From Lachnospiraceae bacterium (GTDB taxonomy: Bacteria > Bacillota > Clostridia > Lachnospirales > Lachnospiraceae), in the NCBI GenBank assembly GCA_020860645.1, contig JAJBTX010000030.1:1-61463 (forward strand): a stretch of DNA of 61,463 nt, in the 5' to 3' direction. Below are positions 56,610 to 61,463 of the stretch, in pieces; position 1 is the first letter of the stretch, and each line of letters begins with the position of its first letter. A model generated the notes under the pieces. That model was not told the origin of the DNA, searched no databases, and saw only the letters and a list, made by a program, of their open reading frames with translations. Both the position numbers and the translations under genes were made by a program.

Positions 56610-56645
56610 AGAGCCCTGTCTCCTGAGGATGGAGGCAGGGCTTTT
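56610..56645 (+). terminator. terminator of hpf-secA
   Basis: AGCCCTGTCTCC pairs with GGAGGCAGGGCT (ending 56640), followed by TTTTT (56640-56644). It begins eight bases after the secA stop and ends shortly before the ATG at 56663. Confidence 0.88.
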
Positions 56646-56662
56646 TAAGACAAGGGGGATTC

Positions 56663-57946
56663 ATGTATACGATCGTGATAGCGGACGACGAGGCCGAGCT
56701 GCGCGAGGCGCTGGCGCGGCGGATCGACTGGGCGGACTGCGGATTCGAGCTTGTGGGGGAGGCGGAAAACGGCGTGGAAGCGCTGGAGCTGGTCGAGAAG
56801 CTCGAGCCGGATCTGCTGCTGAGCGATGTGAAGATGCCGTTCATGTCGGGAATCGAGCTCGCGCGGGCAGTCCGGGAAATCCGCCCGGCGATGAATATCG
56901 CATTCCTGAGCGGTTTTGACGATTTCACCTATGCGCAGCAGGCGATTCAGTACAATATCATCAGCTACATATTGAAGCCGGTTTCTGCGCGGGAGATGAC
57001 GGAGGAGCTGAAAAAAATCCGGGCGGAGATGGACAGGCGCTTTGAGTTTTTTACGCGGCAGACGGACGCGCGGGAGCTGCAGAGTCTGGATCATTTCCTG
57101 CTGCCGCTCATTCTGGACGAATTTCAGGAGGGCGGCGGGGAGCGCGAAAAGGAGCTGCGGGCAGAAGCCGTTCGCTGCGGCCTTCTGAACAACGCGGTGG
57201 ATCAGCTGGCCTGCACGGTGATGGTGACCAGCTTTTTCGACGAGGACGGCGTCAACCGGACGACGGAGGACAGCCTGCACGCCGTACATAATATCGCGGA
57301 AAAATTCATGCACCACGCGGGATTCTTAAGCGGCGGGCGCGTGATTTCCCTGCTGCTGTCGACGCAGAAGGGCATGGATAAATACCTGCACATTATCGTG
57401 GATGATCTCTCCCAGAGCGTGAAGCGCGTGCTCTCTCAGACGGCGGCGATCGGCGTGAGCTGTACGAAGCCGGGCCTGACGAGCTGCCATGAGGCCTATA
57501 CGGAGGCGGTGAAGGCGCTTGGCCAGACAAACGGCGCGGGCGTGCAGTATCTCTCCGATATCCGGCGTGTGGAGTCGCTGATGGCGGAGCACCGCATCAG
57601 CAGCGGTTCGGATCTCTGTGACCGGGCGCTCGAAGTAATCCGGAAAAAATTTGCGGACCCGGATCTGTCGCTGATCGCGGTCAGCTCGGAGATTGCGGTC
57701 AGCCCGAACTATCTGAGCGCGCTTATCAAGCGCTGCACCGGCAGCAATTTTGTGGAGCTGCTGACGCGGCAGCGGATCGAGACGGCGAAGGAACTGCTGC
57801 GGACGAGTTCGCTGAAGATCCGGGAAATCACGGAGCGCTGCGGCTACAGCGATCAGCATTATTTCAGCTATTGTTTCAAGAAATATGAGGGGATATCCCC
57901 GAATGTGTACAGGAGACAGCATGAAGAAGGGGAAAACGGGGACTAA
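56663..57946 (+). CDS. response regulator with AraC-type DNA-binding domain (YesN-like)
   Basis: The 427-residue protein has a receiver domain (VIADDEAELREAL, phosphorylated Asp55 in LSDVKMPFMSG, Lys in ISYILKPV), a linker, and a C-terminal AraC double helix-turn-helix (about residues 325-420, with SLIAVSSEIAVSPNYLSALIKRCTG and IREITERCGYSDQHYFSYCFKKYEGISP). It is the transcriptional output of the sensor kinase gene that overlaps its last 26 bases. Likely targets are the downstream sugar-binding protein genes. Confidence 0.94.
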   Translation: MYTIVIADDEAELREALARRIDWADCGFELVGEAENGVEALELVEKLEPDLLLSDVKMPFMSGIELARAVREIRPAMNIAFLSGFDDFTYAQQAIQYNIISYILKPVSAREMTEELKKIRAEMDRRFEFFTRQTDARELQSLDHFLLPLILDEFQEGGGEREKELRAEAVRCGLLNNAVDQLACTVMVTSFFDEDGVNRTTEDSLHAVHNIAEKFMHHAGFLSGGRVISLLLSTQKGMDKYLHIIVDDLSQSVKRVLSQTAAIGVSCTKPGLTSCHEAYTEAVKALGQTNGAGVQYLSDIRRVESLMAEHRISSGSDLCDRALEVIRKKFADPDLSLIAVSSEIAVSPNYLSALIKRCTGSNFVELLTRQRIETAKELLRTSSLKIREITERCGYSDQHYFSYCFKKYEGISPNVYRRQHEEGENGD

Positions 57947-59660
57947 AATTTCACTTTCCGCACTGATGACAGCGGCGGTCGTCCTGCTGGTGACCCTGAT
58001 CCTGGTTTTTGTGCTGTTTTTTTTCGTGAGACTGTACGAGAATTCGATTACCAATAATTCGGTCACGAGCAGTGAGCAGGCGGCGCGTCAGGTGGTGAAT
58101 ACGGTGGAGAGCTATGTCGAGGACATGGAGGAGTACATCGGATACATCAGCGACAATATCACGGGCGCGTTTATGCTGGATGAGGAAATGCGGGAGGAAT
58201 TCTTCGATCTCTATATGGCGCTTCGCTCGGAAGTTGTGGTCGTCTCGATCTACGACGAGGAAACCGGGCTCTTAAGCTGCTGGTCCGGTGAACAGGAGCA
58301 GAAGGAAAAATCGCTGCTTCTGCAGAATTTTGCTTACTGGGACGTCGCGGATGAGGAGGAAATCAGCATTTCAAAGCCTCATGTGGAGGCGTTGCTTGAG
58401 AGCTACTACCCCTGGGTTGTCACGATCGGCCGGTCGGTTGTGAGCAGCGATGGACACGGATACCGGATCTACATGGACATTCGTTTTTCCGGTATTTCCA
58501 GCTATGTGGACGATGTGGGAATGGGACAGCATGGCTACTGTTATATTGTGGATATGGACGGGACGCTGGTCTATCATCCGCAGAAGCAGCTGATCTACGC
58601 GGGGCTTAAGGAGGAGGAGACCGCGGATCTTAAGAATCTGGAAGACGGCTCTTATACTATCTCGAATGTCATTTACACGGTGCGGACGCTCGAAAACTGC
58701 AACTGGCGCGTCGTCGGCGTCAGCTATGTGGATGAGATGATCACGGACAAGGTGCAGAGCATGGCGGGTATCTGCATTGTACTGCTGCTGATGGTGCTGC
58801 TGACCGCGGCGCTGGTGGGCGGTCTGTTTTCCTGGGTGCTCGGGCGACCGGCGAAAAGGCTGACAAACGCGATGGCGGAGTTCGAGGGAGATGCGGAGAA
58901 CTTTCACTTTGAACCGATCGAAGGCGCGGCTTCCGAGATTACGACGCTGTCGGAATCCTTCGGGCATATGGTTGTCCGCGTGCAGGAGCTGATGGAGAAG
59001 GTGCGGCAGGAGGAGATCTCCCTGCGGAAGACGGAGCTGAACGCGCTGCAGGCGCAGATCAATCCGCATTTCCTCTATAATACGCTGGATTCCATCGCCT
59101 GGATGTGTGAGGAGAACCGCTCGCAGGAGGCGGTGGAGATGGTGAATGCGCTGGCGCGGCTGTTCCGCATCAGCATTAGCAAGGGGCATGAGCTGATTCC
59201 GCTTGAGAAGGAAGTGCAGCATGCGCAGAGCTATCTGAAGATCCAGAATTACCGTTACAAGAACCAGTTTCATTATGAATTTGACGTGGAGGAGAGCTGC
59301 CTGCCCTATCTCTGCAACAAGATTACGCTGCAGCCGATCATCGAGAATGCGATCTATCATGGTATTGACCGCATGGTTGACGAGGGCGAGATCCGGATCG
59401 GCGTCCATGAGGAGGAGAACGCAATCCTGATGAGCGTAGAGGACAACGGCGTCGGCATGACAGCGGAGCAGTGCCGGGAGATCCTGCTGCGCGAGCCGGG
59501 CGACCGCAGCGGCATCGGCATCAAGAATGTGAACGACCGGATCCGAATCTACTTCGGGGAAGAATATGGTCTGCAGATCTTCAGCGAGCCTGATGTGGGT
59601 ACGCGGGTCGAGATCCGGATACCGAAGCGGAAGGAGGAGGGCGAGTATGAAAATAAGTAA
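57921..59660 (+). CDS. sensor histidine kinase, YesM-like
   Basis: The 579-residue membrane kinase has one helix at about 13-36, an extracellular sensing domain (about 37-280) and a second helix near 282-304. A HAMP region follows, then a HisKA_5-type phosphoacceptor in ALQAQINPHFLYNTLDSIAWM and an ATPase domain with IIENAIYHGID (N box), EDNGVGM and GIGIKNVNDRIRIYFG. AGGAGAC precedes ATG 57921. It overlaps both neighbours, so regulator, kinase and binding protein are one unit. Confidence 0.94.
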   Translation: MKKGKTGTKISLSALMTAAVVLLVTLILVFVLFFFVRLYENSITNNSVTSSEQAARQVVNTVESYVEDMEEYIGYISDNITGAFMLDEEMREEFFDLYMALRSEVVVVSIYDEETGLLSCWSGEQEQKEKSLLLQNFAYWDVADEEEISISKPHVEALLESYYPWVVTIGRSVVSSDGHGYRIYMDIRFSGISSYVDDVGMGQHGYCYIVDMDGTLVYHPQKQLIYAGLKEEETADLKNLEDGSYTISNVIYTVRTLENCNWRVVGVSYVDEMITDKVQSMAGICIVLLLMVLLTAALVGGLFSWVLGRPAKRLTNAMAEFEGDAENFHFEPIEGAASEITTLSESFGHMVVRVQELMEKVRQEEISLRKTELNALQAQINPHFLYNTLDSIAWMCEENRSQEAVEMVNALARLFRISISKGHELIPLEKEVQHAQSYLKIQNYRYKNQFHYEFDVEESCLPYLCNKITLQPIIENAIYHGIDRMVDEGEIRIGVHEEENAILMSVEDNGVGMTAEQCREILLREPGDRSGIGIKNVNDRIRIYFGEEYGLQIFSEPDVGTRVEIRIPKRKEEGEYENK

Positions 59661-60660
59661 GCGTTTTAAGCAAGTTGCGGTGGTCGCTTTCGGAATCGTC
59701 CTTCTGGCCGTCTGTTATTATATGGGGATTCGCTACATCATCCGCAGTCTGATGCCGGTTGACGCTGCCTCCGAGGAGAGCAGCAGCCATTATGTGGTGC
59801 TGGTCGCGAAATCGACGGAGCCAAATTACTGGAAAACCGTGTTCGCCGGGGCGAATGTGGCGGCTACCGAGTATAACCTGACGCTCTCCTGCGAGGGACC
59901 GATGAGTGAGGAGGATTATCAGGCGCAGAACGAGATTATTGCGCGGGCGGTGGAGGACGGCGCGGAGGCGCTGATTTTCTCCTCCATTGATTACAATGCG
60001 AACGCGGAAGCAGTCGACGCCGCGGCAGCCGCCGGTGTGGAGGTCGTGGTCATCGACAGCGACGTGAACAGCGCGGCGGTCTCCTGCCGCATCAGTACGG
60101 ACAACTATGAGGCAGGCAAGATGATGGCCTCGGCGATTCTGGAAAATGAAGCCGATGAGCTGAATGTAGGGATCATCAATTTCGATGAGAATACCGCGAA
60201 CGGACAGCAGCGCGAGGAAGGGCTGCGCGACGGCCTCGCGGAGGATGCGCGCGCGCAGGTCGCAGGCATGGTCACCGTCATCTCCACGGAGGAAGCGGCG
60301 AAGGAGGCGACGATCGGGCTTCTGAAAGAGAACCCTGAGATCAATGTGGTCGTCGCGTTCAACGAGATCACGAGCCTTGGCGTCTGCTATGCCATGGAGG
60401 AGCTCGATGCGGGGGATGAGGTGATGGCGGTCGTCTTCGACAGCAACGTTACCTCGGTGGGTATGCTGGAGAGCGGCGCGGTGGATGCGCTGATCGTGCA
60501 GAGCCCCTACGCGATGGGCTATCTCAGCGTCGAGTGCGCCTACGAACTGATTAACGGAATTGCGCTGGAGTCCGACGCGGTGGATACGAAGACGACGGTT
60601 GTCACGCGGGAAAATATGTACGACGAGGAGTGCCAGAAGGTGCTGTTTACGTTCGACTAG
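59647..60660 (+). CDS. membrane-tethered sugar-binding protein (PBP type 1), probable sensor partner
   Basis: The 337-residue protein has a single N-terminal membrane helix (about 8-33) without a lipobox, then a periplasmic-binding-protein type 1 fold of the ribose/galactose group. Examples are YVVLVAKSTEPNYWKTVFAGANVAA, ALIFSSIDYNANAEAVDAAAAAGVEVVVIDSDV, STDNYEAGKMMA and SPYAMGYLSVECAYELING. Its start lies inside the kinase gene (14-base overlap, GGAGGAGGG site). No ABC permease follows immediately, so it probably presents a bound sugar to the kinase rather than feeding a transporter. Confidence 0.88.
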   Translation: MKISKRFKQVAVVAFGIVLLAVCYYMGIRYIIRSLMPVDAASEESSSHYVVLVAKSTEPNYWKTVFAGANVAATEYNLTLSCEGPMSEEDYQAQNEIIARAVEDGAEALIFSSIDYNANAEAVDAAAAAGVEVVVIDSDVNSAAVSCRISTDNYEAGKMMASAILENEADELNVGIINFDENTANGQQREEGLRDGLAEDARAQVAGMVTVISTEEAAKEATIGLLKENPEINVVVAFNEITSLGVCYAMEELDAGDEVMAVVFDSNVTSVGMLESGAVDALIVQSPYAMGYLSVECAYELINGIALESDAVDTKTTVVTRENMYDEECQKVLFTFD

Positions 60661-60666
60661 AGCCAT

Positions 60667-60883
60667 ATTCAGAACAGCAGGCCACAGACCGCCTTCTTCG
60701 AAGGCTATATGCCGCTTACGCGTCATATGTCTGAGGCTTGATGGTTCTCCGCTTCGCTCCGGTCCGCGCAAAGCAGACGTCCCCCGGACGTCTTGCGCCG
60801 TTCCGCCCATCCCGAAATGGGAATACAGCCTTTAGCAGGTAAACCTGCACAGTCTGTATTTCCATTTCGATGCTGCTCTGAAT
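60667..60883. repeat. 217-base palindromic element
   Basis: ATTCAGA-A-CAGCAG (60667-60680) and CTGCTCTGAAT (60873-60883) form inverted ends. Inside are GCCTT-CTTCG-AAGGC (60691-60705), GACGTCC-CCC-GGACGTC (60776-60792) and a long hairpin CGAAATGGGAATACAG / CTGTATTTCCATTTCG (60813-60869) capped by GCAGGT-AA-ACCTGC. No open frame of note and no transposase. It may be a dispersed non-coding repeat or a structured RNA. It occupies most of the 342-base gap between the two binding-protein genes. Confidence 0.65.
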
Positions 60884-60945
60884 TGTCTACAATAATAAAT
60901 CGTACAAAAAAGTTAAAAATTTCAAAAGCTTTTTGCCTCCTTTTG

Positions 60946-60977
60946 TGCTATATTGATAAAGGCGGGGCAGACCCCGC
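60946..60977 (+). promoter_or_regulatory. extended -10 promoter and 5' hairpin of the sugar-binding lipoprotein gene
   Basis: TGC-TATATT (TATATT 60949-60954) is an extended -10 without a clear -35. Just downstream GCGGGG-CAGA-CCCCGC (60962-60977) would form a hairpin at the very 5' end of the transcript, with no T-run, so it may stabilise the mRNA. A site for the adjacent response regulator could lie upstream. Confidence 0.5.
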
Positions 60978-61002
60978 AAATAGAAAAGGAGGATATAGTA
61001 AA

Positions 61003-61463
61003 ATGAAAAAGAAACTTGTGGCTGCATTCTTGTGTGTAGCAATGGCGGCGACGCTTCTCGCGGGATGCGGAAGCAGCAGCTCCAGCACCTCGACGGAGAC
61101 GACCGAGGAGACGACGGATGACGCCGAGGAGACCGCGGAGGAAGTAGTCGAGGAAGCAGCGGACGCCGTGGATCTGAGCGATGCTTATGTGGCGGTGTTC
61201 TACTACACCTTCAGCGACACCTACACCTCTTCTGTGCGTGCGGCTCTGGACGGCTATCTGGACGAGCTCGGCGTAGACTATGAGGACTTCGACGGAAACA
61301 ACAGTGCGACGACGCAGAACGAGCAGGTTGATACCGCGATCGCGGCAGGCGCAGACCTTCTGATCGTGTATATCGTGACCTCCGGTTCCGTGGATTCTTC
61401 CCAGCAGATCGTGCCCCAGGCAGGAGCGGCTGACCTTCCGAGCCTCTTCGGCCTCCAGCCTAT
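61003..61463 (+). CDS. MglB-like sugar ABC transporter substrate-binding lipoprotein, 3' end outside window
   Basis: The visible 153 codons start with a lipoprotein signal (LLAGC, Cys22), a Ser/Thr/Glu-rich linker of about 30 residues, and the beginning of a type 1 periplasmic binding fold. That part reads AYVAVFYYTFSDTYTSSVRAALDGYLDELG, then TQNEQVDTAIAAGADLLIVYIV, like galactose/glucose-binding MglB. A strong AAGGAGGA precedes ATG 61003. By analogy, ATPase and permease genes should follow outside the window. The last about 15 residues read unlike the family (see findings). Regulation by the two-component system just upstream is likely. Confidence 0.85.
   Translation, partial: MKKKLVAAFLCVAMAATLLAGCGSSSSSTSTETTEETTDDAEETAEEVVEEAADAVDLSDAYVAVFYYTFSDTYTSSVRAALDGYLDELGVDYEDFDGNNSATTQNEQVDTAIAAGADLLIVYIVTSGSVDSSQQIVPQAGAADLPSLFGLQP

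Overview
This window reads as a chromosomal segment of a Gram-positive anaerobic Clostridia member, most likely a Lachnospiraceae gut bacterium with fairly high G+C. The reasons are the hrcA-grpE-dnaK-dnaJ operon under a CIRCE operator, AddAB in place of RecBCD, a T-box on the trp operon, a lysine riboswitch on dapAB, LytR-CpsA-Psr and YesM/YesN-type proteins, strong AGGAGG ribosome-binding sites, and a minimal two-gene SUF system. This lineage call is inferred from gene content, not from a marker search. No rRNA, tRNA, CRISPR array, transposase or phage gene was seen.

Layout. 1-8593 is surface-glycan biology: a glycosyltransferase cut by the window edge, a second glycosyltransferase, a polyprenyl-phosphate sugar transferase and an LCP ligase; then glmS behind a strongly folded 165-base leader, followed by a third glycosyltransferase and a TPR lipoprotein. 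8622-13667 is the heat-shock operon. 13761-18294 holds an M18 aminopeptidase, an Xaa-Pro aminopeptidase and proA. 18308-27114 is addB - sufC - sufB - addA, with a minimal Fe-S assembly pair between the two helicase-nuclease genes. aroD and a MATE transporter follow.

29369-35531 is the accessory part. A PdaB-like deacetylase gene is intact, but its first 71 codons and upstream region recur 1932 bases downstream. Between the copies lies an AT-richer gene for an AAA-ATPase/PD-(D/E)XK protein of unknown function, an arrangement that looks like a single-crossover insertion. Next come a GltS-type symporter and an esterase, divergent from an RpiR-family regulator.

35778-40040 is a housekeeping run: tsaB, rimI, a small zinc-ribbon gene, rnz, tsaD and ispD. 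The trp promoter overlaps the end of ispD and leads through a T-box to the complete trpEGDCFBA operon (40400-46891), which meets typA tail to tail. A divergent SSB-like gene and a lone CobO-like gene follow. Then come dapAB behind a lysine riboswitch, a tiny acidic lipoprotein with calcium-loop-like repeats, a eukaryotic-type (HIS6-like) hisA, hpf and secA. The window ends with a response regulator, a sensor kinase and a membrane-tethered sugar-binding protein in one overlapping operon, then a second palindromic element and the start of an MglB-like sugar-binding lipoprotein. This suggests a sugar-sensing module controlling a sugar ABC transporter.

The observations most worth following are the addB-sufCB-addA arrangement, the duplication-flanked ATPase/nuclease gene, the HIS6-like HisA, the structured element in front of glmS, and the binding-protein-assisted two-component system.
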